64,000 nt of DNA from Stutzerimonas stutzeri (GCF_024448695.1 NZ_JAMOHY010000009.1:49487-113486); one strand, 5' to 3'. Positions 28,819 through 39,074 are shown, numbered from the stretch's first letter. The notes: generated by a model not told the origin, from the sequence alone. A program made the numbers and translations.

Positions 28819-29639
28819 AGGCTCATCACATCCACAAAGCGCGGCGTAGCGTCGTTGTCGATACGCAGGCTCTTGAAGTCGAACAGGTTACGGTCAGCCA
28901 GTTGTGAGGGCACCACGTGCTGCAAGGCGCGGAACATGATCTCGGTGCGACCCGGTGATTTGCGCTCCCATTCGCGAAGCATGTCCTTGACCACCTGGCG
29001 CTGCAGGTTCTCCTGCGAACCGCAGAGGTTGCAGGGGATGATCGGGAATTCCTTCAGCTGCGAATAGGCCTCGATATCGACCTCGCTGCAATAGGCCAGC
29101 GGACGAATCACCACGTTGCGACCGTCATCGGAGAGCAGCTTGGGCGGCATGGCCTTGAGCGTGCCGCCGTAAAACATGTTGAGGAAGAAGGTTTCCAGGA
29201 TGTCATCACGATGATGACCGAGGGCCATCTTGGTCGCACCGATCTCGTCGGCGAAGGTATAGAGCGTGCCGCGGCGCAGGCGCGAGCACAGCGAGCAGGT
29301 GGTCTTGCCCTCGGGGATCTTCTCCTTGACCACCGAGTAGGTGTCCTTCTCGACGATGTGGTACTCGACACCCAGGCTCTTGAGATACTCGGGCAGCACA
29401 TGCTCGGGAAAGCCCGGCTGTTTCTGATCCATGTTCACCGCGACGATCTCGAACCGGATGGGCGCGACCTTCTGCAGGTACAGCAGGATGTCGAGCATGG
29501 TGTAGCTGTCCTTGCCGCCGGACAGGCAGACCATCACTTTGTCGCCCTCCTCGATCATGTTGAAGTCGGTGACCGCTTCGCCGGCCAGGCGGCGCAGGCG
29601 CTTCTGCAGTTTGTTCTGGTTGACCGAGAGGTTGCCCAT
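28815..29639 (-). CDS. ttcA: tRNA 2-thiocytidine(32) synthetase
   Basis: 274 aa from the ATG at 29639 ([17 protein letters not shown]), the usual pseudomonad start. Thiolates cytidine 32 of several tRNAs using ATP and a [4Fe-4S] cluster. The PP-loop SGGKDS is at residues 40-45. Cluster cysteines are Cys115 and Cys118 ([12 protein letters not shown]) with the third in IPCNLCGS (203/206). The stop codon lies within a REP-like unit. Divergent from the DnaJ-related gene. Confidence 0.96.
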   Translation of the reverse strand: MGNLSVNQNKLQKRLRRLAGEAVTDFNMIEEGDKVMVCLSGGKDSYTMLDILLYLQKVAPIRFEIVAVNMDQKQPGFPEHVLPEYLKSLGVEYHIVEKDTYSVVKEKIPEGKTTCSLCSRLRRGTLYTFADEIGATKMALGHHRDDILETFFLNMFYGGTLKAMPPKLLSDDGRNVVIRPLAYCSEVDIEAYSQLKEFPIIPCNLCGSQENLQRQVVKDMLREWERKSPGRTEIMFRALQHVVPSQLADRNLFDFKSLRIDNDATPRFVDVMSL

Positions 29640-29725
29640 GTCTGGTGTCCGGTTGAAATACGAAAGGCGCACATTTTACGCGCAAAGCGCGCATCGCCCC
29701 AGTCCATCCTTGCTAGGCTTGCCGC

Positions 29726-30358
29726 ATGAACAACGAACTCGCACCCGAGATGGATCTGGCCGAGCAGATTTTCGTACTGCTGCGCGAGCAACCGGAGGGT
29801 TGCAGCGAATACCAGCTGATCCAACAGCTCAAGGCCCGTCACAGCACACACATTCCGCACCTGCCGCTGTTCGACAAGCTGGTGCTGTTTCGCACCCATT
29901 TCCTGGTGTTCAACGCGCTCTATCGGTTGCGTGACCACCTCTGGCAGCAGACCAGCCACAGCCTGCAGATATCTCCCCTGTGCATCCAGTTGCAGCCCTA
30001 TGTCGCGGCAGCCGACGCGGTCTGCGAGCCTGACCCGCTGCGGGCGTACTACCTTGACATGAATCATCTGCGCGACACCGATGAAGAGGAAGTGGAACGT
30101 CTGCTGGCCAGCTTCTGGTCGCGCATGCGTGGCGATCATCAGGGCGAAGCCCGCGAGGCCTGGACTCCCGACCAGAAGCGTGCGGCGCTGGAGTTGTTCG
30201 ATCTGCAGCAGGAAGACGATTCATCACTGACGCTGAACGCCATCAAGCGACGCTATCGCCAGTTGGTCAGCATTCATCACCCCGACCGTGGCGGCAGCAC
30301 GACGCGAATCCAGTCAATCAACCTGGCGATGGAAATATTGCAGCGCTATTACCGCTGA
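29726..30358 (+). CDS. DnaJ-related protein with C-terminal J-like domain
   Basis: 210 aa. The N-terminal ~110 residues match the DnaJ-related N-terminal domain found in gammaproteobacteria (EYQLIQQLKARHSTHIPHLPLFDKLVLFRTHF-like block). The C-terminal ~60 residues form a J domain with the HPD tripeptide (LVSIHHPDRGGST). The J domain is at the C-terminus, with no zinc-finger or substrate-binding region, so it is a specialised co-chaperone rather than DnaJ. Stand-alone; divergent from ttcA. Confidence 0.8.
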   Translation: MNNELAPEMDLAEQIFVLLREQPEGCSEYQLIQQLKARHSTHIPHLPLFDKLVLFRTHFLVFNALYRLRDHLWQQTSHSLQISPLCIQLQPYVAAADAVCEPDPLRAYYLDMNHLRDTDEEEVERLLASFWSRMRGDHQGEAREAWTPDQKRAALELFDLQQEDDSSLTLNAIKRRYRQLVSIHHPDRGGSTTRIQSINLAMEILQRYYR

Positions 30359-30493
30359 CCGGATAGCTCCCAAATGCTCTAACCAGCCCGGCACAGCAGG
30401 CGATACCGCTCCTATACTGCGTCATAAGGTCGCACGCCATCACGCTGGCGCAAGCCAGGCGAAGCGACTCTCCAAAATCGAGGAGACGCAGGC

Positions 30494-31093
30494 ATGATCA
30501 ATCACGTTTGGGGACTGTTCGCTCATCCCAGCCAGGAATGGCAGGAAATAACCGGAGAAGAACGCGGCGTTGGACGCCTGCACCTCTGGGAAGTACTGGT
30601 ACTGGCTGCGATTCCGCCCATTGCCGCCTTCATCGGTACTACCCGATTCGGCTGGAGTATCGGCGGCGGAGAACCCGTGATGCTCACCGAAGCCAGCGCG
30701 CTGCAACTCACCGTGCTGTCCTACCTGGCGATGCTGGCCGGCGTCGCGGTCATGGGGGCCTTCATTCACTGGATGTCGCGCACCTACGATGCCAGTCCGA
30801 CGCTTACCCAATGCATCATGTTTGCCGCCTATACGGCAACGCCGCTGTTTATCGGGGGGCTGGCCGCGATTTATCCGGTGCTCTGGCTGGGCATGCTCGT
30901 CGGCACGGCGGCGATCTGCTACACGGCTTACCTGCTCTATGTCGGCCTGCCGACATTCATGAACATCCCTTCGGACGAAGGCTTCCTGTTCTCCAGCTCG
31001 GTACTGGCCGTAGGACTTGTGGTGCTGGTGGCGATCATCGCGCTGTCGGTGATCATGTGGGGGATGGGTGTGGGACCGGTCTACGTTCGCTAA
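30494..31093 (+). CDS. Yip1-family inner-membrane protein (copy 1)
   Basis: 199 aa with about five membrane segments. It begins MINHVWGLFAHPSQEWQEI and has the family block LPTFMNIPSDEGFLFSSSVLAVGL. Function unknown in bacteria. A paralogue lies 157 bp downstream (31250-31951) with the same N-terminal pattern and the same GLPTFM motif. A terminator separates the two, so each has its own transcript. Confidence 0.8.
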   Translation: MINHVWGLFAHPSQEWQEITGEERGVGRLHLWEVLVLAAIPPIAAFIGTTRFGWSIGGGEPVMLTEASALQLTVLSYLAMLAGVAVMGAFIHWMSRTYDASPTLTQCIMFAAYTATPLFIGGLAAIYPVLWLGMLVGTAAICYTAYLLYVGLPTFMNIPSDEGFLFSSSVLAVGLVVLVAIIALSVIMWGMGVGPVYVR

Positions 31094-31109
31094 CCGGTAG
31101 TAGACAGGA

Positions 31110-31133
31110 GGGCCGCCATCAGGCGGCCCTTTT
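31110..31133 (+). terminator. Rho-independent terminator of Yip1 copy 1
   Basis: GGGCCGCC, loop ATCA, GGCGGCCC, then TTTT: a perfect 8-bp GC stem with a U-run, 16 bp after the stop. Confidence 0.88.
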
Positions 31134-31249
31134 CATTTGCGGTATATCCCGACGCTGGGGAAACCCTTGGTCCATCTGCCGTTCTAAAGCGTAACGCCAG
31201 CCAGGGCGTCACGCCGTGGCAAAGCCACCCGAGGCAGATGGAGACTCCC

Positions 31250-31951
31250 ATGATCCCCCATTTTTTGACCCTGATGACCCGCCCCGACCAGGCCTGGACC
31301 GACATCCGTCGAGACGAGGAACGCAACAGCTCCAACTACCTCCTGCACCTTTTCCTCTGGGCATTGCTGCCGGCGATCTGCATGTTCATTGGTACTCGCT
31401 ACGTGGGCTGGAGTCTGGTGGAGGACGAGCGAGTCTGGCTCGACACCCGAAGCGCCGTTCAACTCAGCGTGTTGATCTACCTCACGATTATTCTCGGCAC
31501 CTTCATCATGGGGTTCTTCCTGCGCTGGATGTCGCGCAGCTTCGAGGCTCGCCCTACCCTCAACCAATGCGTGGGTTTCATTGCCTACATCATCACGCCC
31601 TTCTTCCTGGCCGGACTCGGCGCGCTCTATCCAAGCCGCTGGATCGCCATCACGGTGCTGGTTGCCGCGGGTGCGTATTCCACGTATCTGCTGTTCGTCG
31701 GCCTGCCGACCTTCATGCGCATCGACAACCGCAATACCTTTCTCTACGGCGCCAGCACCTGGGCCGTCGGGCTGCTGGTGCTGGTGAATCTGAAAGTACC
31801 TATGATCCTGTTCTGGATGATGGCGCTGCAGCCGACCTACCAACGCGACACCGTGCAGAGCCAGAGCCATGGCTTTGAGGAAAACCGCCCGCAGGAAGCA
31901 CCGGGAGGCCTGGACAACGAGCGCCGCTTCAACGAACGCCCGAACGAGTGA
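31250..31951 (+). CDS. Yip1-family inner-membrane protein (copy 2)
   Basis: 233 aa from the ATG at 31250, which has TGGAGACTCCC in front; the ATG at 31238 is poorly spaced from its GAGG. Begins MIPHFLTLMTRPDQAWTDI, matching copy 1 (M-I-x-H ... P-x-Q-x-W). It keeps the motif FVGLPTFMRID and adds a polar ~30-residue C-terminal tail. The pair looks like an old tandem duplication. Function unknown. Confidence 0.8.
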   Translation: MIPHFLTLMTRPDQAWTDIRRDEERNSSNYLLHLFLWALLPAICMFIGTRYVGWSLVEDERVWLDTRSAVQLSVLIYLTIILGTFIMGFFLRWMSRSFEARPTLNQCVGFIAYIITPFFLAGLGALYPSRWIAITVLVAAGAYSTYLLFVGLPTFMRIDNRNTFLYGASTWAVGLLVLVNLKVPMILFWMMALQPTYQRDTVQSQSHGFEENRPQEAPGGLDNERRFNERPNE

Positions 31952-32019
31952 ACACCACCCTGACGAACACCTCGACCCAAGCTTTGGCATAATGCGGCGC
32001 TCTGCAACTGGAGTGCCCG

Positions 32020-32514
32020 ATGCCCGAGCGACTCAATGCCCGTGTCGAAGCCTGCTACCTACTGGCTGAGGCCTTCTTCAAGCAACGCTTCAAGCGGCCC
32101 GAAGTGAGCCTCAAGCTGCGTGGGCAGAAAGCAGGCGTGGCACATCTCGACCAGAACCTGCTGCGCTTCAACGATCAGCTCTACCGGGCGAACACGGAGC
32201 ACTTTCTGCAGCAGACCGTGGCCCACGAGGTCGCCCATCTCGTAGCGCATCAACTCTACGGTGGCCGAATCCGCCCGCACGGCGAAGAGTGGCAACTGAT
32301 CATGCGCGGCGTCTACGAACTGATGCCTGACCGCTGTCACAGCTACGAAGTCGCCCGTCGCCAGGCCAGCCGCTATATCTATCGCTGTGCATGTCCCGAG
32401 CGGGATTTCCCCTTCACCGGCCAACGCCATGCGCTGGTGCGCAAGGGCCGCCGCTACTTCTGCCGCAACTGCCGCGCCACGCTGGTGTTCAGCGGCCAGC
32501 AGCGGATGGAGTAA
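32020..32514 (+). CDS. sprT: SprT-family zinc metalloprotease-like protein
   Basis: 164 aa, the usual SprT length. Zinc-binding HEVAH at residues 69-73 (TVAHEVAHLVAHQLYG) and a C-terminal zinc ribbon (CACPERDF ... YFCRNCRATLVF). Related to the eukaryotic Spartan protease for DNA-protein crosslinks; the bacterial role is not settled. It ends 6 bp before the stop of the convergent MFS gene. Confidence 0.92.
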   Translation: MPERLNARVEACYLLAEAFFKQRFKRPEVSLKLRGQKAGVAHLDQNLLRFNDQLYRANTEHFLQQTVAHEVAHLVAHQLYGGRIRPHGEEWQLIMRGVYELMPDRCHSYEVARRQASRYIYRCACPERDFPFTGQRHALVRKGRRYFCRNCRATLVFSGQQRME

Positions 32515-32520
32515 ATCGCG

Positions 32521-33708
32521 TTACAGGCGGCGTACTCGCCAGGCAGCCAGCACGAACAATGCCGCCAACACCGCCATGAGCGGCAGCCAACCCGCATGCT
32601 CCCAGACATAACCTGCCGCATAACCCACCACACTGGAGCCCAGATAGTACGCGCACAGGTACAGTGCGGAAGCCTGAGCCTTGGCGCCTTTGGCATGCTG
32701 GCCAACCTGCCCGCTGGCCACCGCATGCGCGGCGAAGAAGCCCAGAGTAAACAGCGCCAGCCCGGCGATGATGGCGACCAACCAGGGCATCGAGCATAGC
32801 GCCACACCGAGCAGCATCAGCCCGATCCCACCCTGCATCACTGCTTTGGCGCCGAAGCGAGGCACCAGTCGCCCAGCCCATCCGGCGCTGAAAATCCCCG
32901 CCAGATAAACGGTGAACAGCAAACCGATCACCGTGGACGACAAGCCAAAGGGCGCGCCCGCCAGACGAAAGCCGATGTAGTTGAACAGCGCAACGAAACC
33001 ACCCATCAACAGGAAAGCCTGCAAGAACAGATTGCGCAGTACAGGGTTGCCCAGATGCTGTCGGAAATTCTGCAGCAGCCCACCCAGCGACAGCGTCTGA
33101 GCCTTGAAGTGGCGCGACGGTGGCAACAGCCAGACGAACAATCCCAGCGCCAGCAGACCCAACCCGGCAATACCGCCAAGCGCCATTTGCCAGCCGCCCA
33201 TGTCACTTAGCAGGCCGGACAGCAATCGGCCCAGCAACCCTCCCAGTGCCGTGCCGCCGATATACAGCCCCATCGCAGCCGGGAGCGACTCGGGGTCGAA
33301 CTCCTCACCCACGTAGGCCATGGCCAGCGCAGGCAGACCGCTGAGCGCCAGCCCCAGCAATGCCCGCAGAACCAGCAGCAGATTCCAGGACTCAACCAGC
33401 ACGCAGGCAAGGCCCAGCAGACTGGCCAACGCCAGTGCTGCGACCATCACCGGCTTGCGACCCCAGCTTTCGGCAAGCGCCCCGGACACCAGCAGGCAGA
33501 CCGCAAGCGACAGCGTGGTCAGGGACAACGCCAGACTGCTGCTGGCCGCCGACACGGAAAAATGCGATGCCAGCAGCGGCAATAGCGGCTGCACGCAATA
33601 CAGCATGGCAAAGGTGGCGAAGCCGGCACAGAACAGCGCCAGCGTGGCGCGGCGATAAGCGCTTGTGCCGCGCTTCAAATGGGTGAAGGTAGTGCTGTCG
33701 GCAAGCAT
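32521..33708 (-). CDS. Major facilitator superfamily transporter
   Basis: 395 aa with about 12 membrane segments. It resembles the YnfM/CynX-like drug or arabinose-efflux group (FCAGFATFAMLYCVQPLLP near the N-terminus; ALAESWGRKPVMV is the loop 2-3 signature). The substrate is unknown. No regulator is next to it; the long gap upstream is shared with the nap promoter region. Confidence 0.85.
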   Translation of the reverse strand: MLADSTTFTHLKRGTSAYRRATLALFCAGFATFAMLYCVQPLLPLLASHFSVSAASSSLALSLTTLSLAVCLLVSGALAESWGRKPVMVAALALASLLGLACVLVESWNLLLVLRALLGLALSGLPALAMAYVGEEFDPESLPAAMGLYIGGTALGGLLGRLLSGLLSDMGGWQMALGGIAGLGLLALGLFVWLLPPSRHFKAQTLSLGGLLQNFRQHLGNPVLRNLFLQAFLLMGGFVALFNYIGFRLAGAPFGLSSTVIGLLFTVYLAGIFSAGWAGRLVPRFGAKAVMQGGIGLMLLGVALCSMPWLVAIIAGLALFTLGFFAAHAVASGQVGQHAKGAKAQASALYLCAYYLGSSVVGYAAGYVWEHAGWLPLMAVLAALFVLAAWRVRRL

Positions 33709-34041
33709 GAAATGGCCCCGAAATGCGACCTAAGGGTCTCGGAAATGCGTATGGGTTTTCGCTGCGAATCGCGACGAAAGATCAATAGACTGCAAGGATA
33801 CTCCTGTGAGTTGGCAATTTCGCCACCTTGACGTCCTGCTCTGGATTCCGCCTGCGCCCATTCGCCCCTTCACAGGCGCTAACACCGACGGAACACCAGC
33901 CCCCTGACCGGGTCAATCAAACTGAAACATTAAAATGCCTATAAACCAACAACATCAGCCACTTAGCTGTAAATGGCTTTGCCTAACCCGCCAGCACTAC
34001 CTAGACTCCCCGTACAACAGCAAAACAACAAGGTGAACGCA
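33709..34041. other. Intergenic region between the MFS gene and napE
   Basis: 333 bp holding divergent promoters. I found no good FNR/Anr box (TTGAT-N4-ATCAA). TGACC-G-GGTCA (33905-33915) is palindromic but has the wrong spacing for one. CCTATAAAC near 33940 could be a -10 for nap. NarL heptamers are not convincing. Confidence 0.35.
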
Positions 34042-34212
34042 GTGCCCAACTCCACCGATGCGCCTTCCAGCAAAAGCCAGGAAACCCGCCTTTTCCTGTT
34101 CCTTTTGGTTTTCCTGTTTCCGCTGCTGAGCATTGCACTGGTCGGCGGCTACGGCTTCATCGTCTGGATCAGCCAGCTGACCTTTCTCGGCCCACCCGGC
34201 CCACTGAACTGA
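34042..34212 (+). CDS. napE: Periplasmic nitrate reductase accessory protein NapE
   Basis: 56 aa from a GTG at 34042 with AAGGTGAACGCA in front; a GTG three codons earlier and an ATG at 33973 are alternatives. One membrane segment (LFLFLLVFLFPLLSIALVGG) followed by the conserved GFIVWISQLTFLGPPGP tail. Role unknown, but it is always encoded with nap genes. First gene of napEDABC. Confidence 0.88.
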   Translation: MPNSTDAPSSKSQETRLFLFLLVFLFPLLSIALVGGYGFIVWISQLTFLGPPGPLN

Positions 34213-34277
34213 CTTCGACCTGCTCGAACGCGACGCGAACGCCATTTGCCGTAATTAGGCGGAGCCTGACAACCAAA

Positions 34278-34538
34278 ATGAATAATGAAGCCCTGCATAT
34301 TGCGAGCCTGCTGGTGCATTGCCGGCCTGAACTCCTTGACGCTGTAAAACGAAACCTGGCGCTGCTGCCCGGACTTGAATTGCATCAGGAAAGCGCTGCG
34401 GGAAAAGTCGTCGTGGTCCTTGAAGCCGAGCATGAAAGCCGGATTCTGGGCACCATCGACCACATCCAGCAACTGCCCGGCGTACTCAACGCTGCCCTGA
34501 TCTACCACGAACTCCTCACTCTCGAAGGAGAAGCCTGA
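34278..34538 (+). CDS. napD: NapA maturation chaperone NapD
   Basis: 86 aa cytoplasmic chaperone that binds the Tat signal of NapA and delays export until the cofactor is loaded. NapD blocks: HIASLLVHCRPELLDAV and the acidic ILGTIDHIQQLPGVLNAALIYH-like end. It ends directly at the napA ATG, suggesting coupled translation. Confidence 0.93.
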   Translation: MNNEALHIASLLVHCRPELLDAVKRNLALLPGLELHQESAAGKVVVVLEAEHESRILGTIDHIQQLPGVLNAALIYHELLTLEGEA

Positions 34539-37043
34539 ATGAGCCTTACCCGTCGTCAATTCGCCAAGGCCAACGCCGCCGCTATCGCAGCCACCGTAGC
34601 CGGCATTCCCATCGCCACCAGCGCCACCAACCTGATTACCGACCCACAGGCCACCAACCTCAAGTGGCACAAGGCGCCCTGCCGCTTCTGCGGCACGGGC
34701 TGCGGCGTCATGGTCGCCACCAGCGGTGATCGCGTCGTCGCCACCCACGGCGACGTGAAAGCCGAGGTCAACCGTGGCATCAACTGCGTCAAGGGCTACT
34801 TCCTGTCGAAGATCATGTACGGCACTGACCGCCTGACGCAGCCGCTGCTGCGCATGAAGGACGGCAAGTTCGACAAGCAGGGCGAATTCCAGCCGGTGAG
34901 CTGGGAGCAGGCCTTCGACATCATGGAAGAAAAATACAAGGCGGCGCTCAAGGAGAGCGGTCCCAGTGCGGTGGGCATGTTCGGCTCCGGCCAGTGGACC
35001 ATCTGGGAAGGCTACGCGGCCAACAAGCTGATGAAGGCCGGCTTCCGCTCCAACAACCTGGACCCCAACGCGCGCCACTGCATGGCCTCGGCGGCGGTCG
35101 GCTTCATGCGCACCTTTGGCATGGACGAACCCATGGGCTGCTACGACGACATCGAAGCCGCCGACGCCTTTGTGCTCTGGGGCTCGAACATGGCCGAGAT
35201 GCACCCGGTGCTCTGGACCCGCGTCACCGACCGCCGCCTGACTGCACCGCACGTCAAGGTCGCCGTCATGTCGACATTCGAGCACCGCAGCTACGAACTC
35301 GCCGATATCCCGATGACGTTCAAGCCGCAAACCGACCTGGTGATCCTCAACTACATCGCCAACCACATCATCCAGAGTGGCGCGGTCAACCAGGACTTCA
35401 TCAAGAACCACACCCGCTTCGCCAAGGGCGCTACGAACATCGGCTACGGCCTGCGCCCGACCGATCCGCTCGAACTGAAGGCGGAAAACGCCGCGGTGGC
35501 GGGCAGCTGGACCGACATCAGCTTCGAGGACTATGCCGAGTTCCTCAAGCCCTACACCCTGGAGCATGCTGCCGAGGAATCGGGCGTGCCTGCCGAACGC
35601 CTCAAGGCACTGGCCGAGCTGTATGCCGACCCGAAGGTCAAGGTGATGTCCTTCTGGACCATGGGTTTCAACCAGCACACCCGCGGTGTCTGGGCGAACA
35701 ACATGATTTACAACATCCACCTGCTCACCGGAAAAATCAGCGAACCGGGCAACAGCCCCTTCTCGCTCACCGGCCAACCTTCGGCGTGCGGCACCGCGCG
35801 GGAAGTAGGCACCTTCTCCCATCGTCTGCCGGCGGACATGGTGGTGAACAATCCCAAGCACCGCGCCATCACCGAGAAGATCTGGAAATTGCCTGAAGGC
35901 ACCATTCAGGAAAAACCAGGCTTCCACGCCGTGCAGCAAAGCCGTGAACTGAAAGATGGCGGCCTCAAGGTCTATTGGACCCAGGTCACCAACAACATGC
36001 AGGCCGGCCCCAACGTGATGAAGGAAATCCTGCCGGGCTGGCGCAACCCGGAAACGTTCATCATCGTTTCCGACGTCTACCCGACGGTTTCCGCCCAGGC
36101 CGCCGACCTGATCCTGCCCGCAGCCATGTGGGTGGAAAAGGAAGGCGCCTACGGCAACGCCGAGCGCCGCACGCACTTCTGGCATCAGCTGGTCAGCCCC
36201 CCAGGTGAGGCCCGCTCCGACCTGTGGCAGCTGATGGAATTCTCCAAGCGCTTTACCACCGACGAAGTCTGGCCTGCCGAACTGCTGGCCAAAAAGCCGG
36301 AGCTCAAGGGCAAGACCCTGTTCGAGGTGCTGTTCAAGAACGGCCAGGTCGATCGCTTCCCCACCTCCGACATCGCCGAAGGCTACCGCAACCAGGAATC
36401 CGAGGATTACGGCTTCTACGTGCAAAAAGGGCTGTTCGAGGAGTACGCAGAATTTGGTCGCGGGCATGCCCATGACCTGGCCGACTTCGACGTCTATCAC
36501 CAGGAGCGCGGCCTGCGCTGGCCTGTGGTCGACGGCAAGGAAACCCTCTGGCGCTACCGCGAGGGTTACGACCCCTACGTGGAAAAAGGCACCGGTGTGC
36601 AGTTCTACGGCTACCCGGACAAGAAGGCGATCATCTTCGCCCTGCCCTACGAAGTGCCTGCCGAAGTACCCGATGCCGAATACCCCTTCTGGCTCAGCAC
36701 CGGGCGCGTGCTGGAGCACTGGCATACCGGCAGCATGACCCAGCGCGTCGACGAGCTGCACCGTGCGGTTCCTGATGCGCTGGTGTACATGCACCCGGAC
36801 GATGCGCGTGATCTCAATGCGCGGCGTGGCAGCGTCGTCAAGGTCATCAGCCGTCGCGGTGAGATGCAGGCGCGGATCGAAACCCGGGGCCGCAACAAGC
36901 CGCCGAAAGGCCTGATCTTCGTGCCCTTCTTCGACGCCAACAAACTGATCAACAAGGTCACCCTCGACGCTACCGACCCGATCTCCAAGCAAACCGACTA
37001 CAAAAAATGCGCCGTGAAGATCGAAGTGGTCAGCATCGCCTGA
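34539..37043 (+). CDS. napA: Periplasmic nitrate reductase catalytic subunit NapA
   Basis: 834 aa. Tat signal [14 protein letters not shown] at the N-terminus. [4Fe-4S] ligands Cys48, Cys51, Cys55 (CRFCGTGC) and Cys83 (GINCVKG). The molybdenum ligand is Cys181 in [11 protein letters not shown]-terminal molybdopterin-binding block [16 protein letters not shown]. Reduces nitrate to nitrite in the periplasm with electrons from NapC via NapB. All key residues are present. The 947-aa frame on the other strand is a shadow. Confidence 0.98.
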   Translation: MSLTRRQFAKANAAAIAATVAGIPIATSATNLITDPQATNLKWHKAPCRFCGTGCGVMVATSGDRVVATHGDVKAEVNRGINCVKGYFLSKIMYGTDRLTQPLLRMKDGKFDKQGEFQPVSWEQAFDIMEEKYKAALKESGPSAVGMFGSGQWTIWEGYAANKLMKAGFRSNNLDPNARHCMASAAVGFMRTFGMDEPMGCYDDIEAADAFVLWGSNMAEMHPVLWTRVTDRRLTAPHVKVAVMSTFEHRSYELADIPMTFKPQTDLVILNYIANHIIQSGAVNQDFIKNHTRFAKGATNIGYGLRPTDPLELKAENAAVAGSWTDISFEDYAEFLKPYTLEHAAEESGVPAERLKALAELYADPKVKVMSFWTMGFNQHTRGVWANNMIYNIHLLTGKISEPGNSPFSLTGQPSACGTAREVGTFSHRLPADMVVNNPKHRAITEKIWKLPEGTIQEKPGFHAVQQSRELKDGGLKVYWTQVTNNMQAGPNVMKEILPGWRNPETFIIVSDVYPTVSAQAADLILPAAMWVEKEGAYGNAERRTHFWHQLVSPPGEARSDLWQLMEFSKRFTTDEVWPAELLAKKPELKGKTLFEVLFKNGQVDRFPTSDIAEGYRNQESEDYGFYVQKGLFEEYAEFGRGHAHDLADFDVYHQERGLRWPVVDGKETLWRYREGYDPYVEKGTGVQFYGYPDKKAIIFALPYEVPAEVPDAEYPFWLSTGRVLEHWHTGSMTQRVDELHRAVPDALVYMHPDDARDLNARRGSVVKVISRRGEMQARIETRGRNKPPKGLIFVPFFDANKLINKVTLDATDPISKQTDYKKCAVKIEVVSIA

Positions 37044-37054
37044 GGAGAGCCATC

Positions 37055-37537
37055 ATGAAATTTCGTGTACTGACGTTGACACTCCTCGCCGTGTGCGGCC
37101 TGGCCATCGCTGCCGAACCCGACTACCCGCTCGACGCACCCGCGCCAGACGGGCGGCGGGTGGGTGGCAGCATCACCCAGGAATTCACGCCACCGCCCCT
37201 GAGGGATGAAGAAAACAAGGACCTCAAACGCGAACGCAACTATCCCGAACAACCACCGACCATCCCGCACGCTATTCGCGGCTACCAGGTCGACACGAAC
37301 AGCAACCGCTGCCTGACCTGCCACAGCCGCGCCAACAGCGCGCGCACACAGGCGCCCATGATCAGCATTACTCACTTCACCGACCGTGACAGCCAGACGC
37401 TCGGAGCGGTCGCCCCGCGCCGGTATTTCTGCACCCAGTGCCATGTGGTGCAGCACGACGTGAAACCGCTGGTGAAGAACGACTTCGAGAACATCGACGA
37501 GTTGCTCTATCACGAAAATACCCAGAACCAACAGTGA
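37055..37537 (+). CDS. napB: Diheme cytochrome c NapB
   Basis: 160 aa from the ATG at 37055 (TGAGGAGAGCCATC in front). Signal peptide ending near LAIAA, two CXXCH heme sites (CLTCH and CTQCH) and the NapB block RRYFCTQCHVVQHDVKPLV. Electron-transfer partner of NapA in the periplasm. Confidence 0.96.
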   Translation: MKFRVLTLTLLAVCGLAIAAEPDYPLDAPAPDGRRVGGSITQEFTPPPLRDEENKDLKRERNYPEQPPTIPHAIRGYQVDTNSNRCLTCHSRANSARTQAPMISITHFTDRDSQTLGAVAPRRYFCTQCHVVQHDVKPLVKNDFENIDELLYHENTQNQQ

Positions 37538-37547
37538 GGACGCCTGA

Positions 37548-38144
37548 ATGAAGTCGATACTCGCGTTTCTCAAGCGCTACTGGAACGTTCTGCGCCGACC
37601 CAGCGTGCACTACAGCCTGGGCGCACTGACGCTTGGCGGATTCATCGCCGGCATCATCTTCTGGGGCGGCTTCAACACCGCCCTGGAGGTCACCAATACC
37701 GAGGCCTTCTGCATCTCCTGTCACGAGATGGAAGACAACGTCTATATGGAAATCAAGGACACCATCCACTACACCAACCGCTCAGGCGTTCGGGCCACCT
37801 GCCCTGACTGCCATGTACCCCATGAATGGACCGACAAGATCGCCCGCAAGATGCAGGCTTCCAAGGAAGTCTGGGGCAAGATCTTCGGCACCATCAGTAC
37901 GCGGGAAAAGTTTCTCGGCCTGCGCCGGGAAATGGCCGAACGTGAGTGGCGACGCCTGAAAGCAAACGACTCACTCGAATGCCGCAACTGCCACAATTTC
38001 GAGTACATGGACTTTACCCGCCAGGCCACCCGCGCTTCACAGTTTCACTCCACCGCGCTGGCCAATGGTGAAGCCACCTGTATCGACTGCCACAAAGGCA
38101 TCGCCCACCGGCTGCCGGATATGCACGGCGTACCGGGCTGGTAA
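37548..38144 (+). CDS. napC: Tetraheme quinol dehydrogenase NapC
   Basis: 198 aa NapC/NirT-family protein with an N-terminal membrane anchor (about residues 22-45) and four heme sites: CISCH, CPDCH, CRNCH and CIDCH. Passes electrons from menaquinol or ubiquinol to NapB. Last gene of the operon; napF, napG and napH are absent, as in the minimal type used for redox balancing or aerobic denitrification. Confidence 0.96.
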   Translation: MKSILAFLKRYWNVLRRPSVHYSLGALTLGGFIAGIIFWGGFNTALEVTNTEAFCISCHEMEDNVYMEIKDTIHYTNRSGVRATCPDCHVPHEWTDKIARKMQASKEVWGKIFGTISTREKFLGLRREMAEREWRRLKANDSLECRNCHNFEYMDFTRQATRASQFHSTALANGEATCIDCHKGIAHRLPDMHGVPGW

Positions 38145-38161
38145 GTTATTGATCGATCAAG

Positions 38162-38194
38162 TTCGGCCCTCCACAACCCGGTGGGCCGAATTTC
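38162..38194 (+). terminator. Terminator of the nap operon
   Basis: TTCGGCCC (38162-38169) pairs with GGGCCGAA (38183-38190), followed by TTTCTT. It lies 18 bp after the napC stop. A perfect TTGATCGATCAA palindrome sits directly before it. Confidence 0.7.
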
Positions 38195-38279
38195 TTCAGC
38201 CTTTGCATGTCGATCCGAATAGCGACCCTCCTCCATCGCTTGTCCTCGCTGTGTTCAAAACAATAAAGGAGAACCCCCG

Positions 38280-39074
38280 ATGCGTTACCGCCTGCTCGGC
38301 CTGCTCATGGCCACCAGCTTCGTCGCTCATGCTGAAATCCAGACCCGGGAAATTCCCTATACAGCCGCTGACGGCACCGAAATGGTCGGCTATTACGCCT
38401 ACGACGATGCCATCGAAGGGCCACGTCCCGGCATCGTGGTGGTACACGAATGGTGGGGCCTGAATGACTACGCCAAGCAGCGCGCCCACAACCTGGCCGA
38501 ACTGGGATACAGCGCCCTGGCCATAGACATGTACGGTGAAGGCAAAAATACCGATCACCCCAAGGACGCCATGAGCTTCATGCAGGCCGCGCTCGCCGAT
38601 GCTGACGCCGCCAAGGCCCGCTTCAATGCCGGGGTTGATTTGCTCAAGCAACAGCAGCAGACCGATGCGGCCAAACTCGCCGCAGTTGGCTACTGCTTCG
38701 GCGGCAAGGTCGTGCTGGACATGGCGCGTCAGGGTGTACCGCTGGATGGCGTGGTCAGCTTCCACGGTGCCCTCGCCACACAGACCCGTGCCGCGCCCGG
38801 CAGCGTCAAGGCCCGCGTGCTGGTCGAACATGGCAGCGCAGACAGCATGATCAGCCTTGAAGACGTCGCCGCCCTGAACGCGGAAATGGTCGCAGCCGGT
38901 GCCGACTATCAATTCGTCAGCCAACCCGGCGCCAAACACGGCTTTACCAACCCCGGCGCGGACAAATTCCAGGAAAAAGGCGTCGACGTGGCCTATGACA
39001 AGCAGGCGGATGAGCGCTCCTGGGCCAACATGCAACGCTTCCTCGATGAAACCTTCAACAATCTGCGGCCATAA
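38280..39074 (+). CDS. Secreted dienelactone hydrolase-family protein
   Basis: 264 aa. Signal peptide ending at about residue 18 (SFVAHA). Alpha/beta hydrolase of the DLH type: VVVHEWWGLN (conserved Glu), nucleophile Cys in AVGYCFGGKV, and catalytic His in GAKHGFTNPG. Periplasmic DLH-like proteins are widespread and mostly of unknown substrate. A strong ribosome binding site (AAAGGAGAACCCCCG). No aromatic catabolic genes are near, so classical dienelactone degradation is unlikely. Confidence 0.85.
   Translation: MRYRLLGLLMATSFVAHAEIQTREIPYTAADGTEMVGYYAYDDAIEGPRPGIVVVHEWWGLNDYAKQRAHNLAELGYSALAIDMYGEGKNTDHPKDAMSFMQAALADADAAKARFNAGVDLLKQQQQTDAAKLAAVGYCFGGKVVLDMARQGVPLDGVVSFHGALATQTRAAPGSVKARVLVEHGSADSMISLEDVAALNAEMVAAGADYQFVSQPGAKHGFTNPGADKFQEKGVDVAYDKQADERSWANMQRFLDETFNNLRP

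Noticed and set aside
33904..33918. Possible FNR/Anr box upstream of napE
   Set aside because: TGACC-G-GGTCA has half-sites one base too close for TTGAT-N4-ATCAA, so I do not call it.
34149..36992. A 947-codon open frame on the minus strand opposite napA
   Set aside because: It is the antisense shadow of napA and napD, whose codon bias leaves that frame free of stops. The translation is rich in His, Val, Gly and Asp with no domain, and napA is certain from its cofactor ligands.
38149..38160. TTGATCGATCAA palindrome after napC as an FNR box
   Set aside because: The half-sites are separated by two bases, not four, and the position directly before a terminator hairpin is wrong for a promoter of the next gene.
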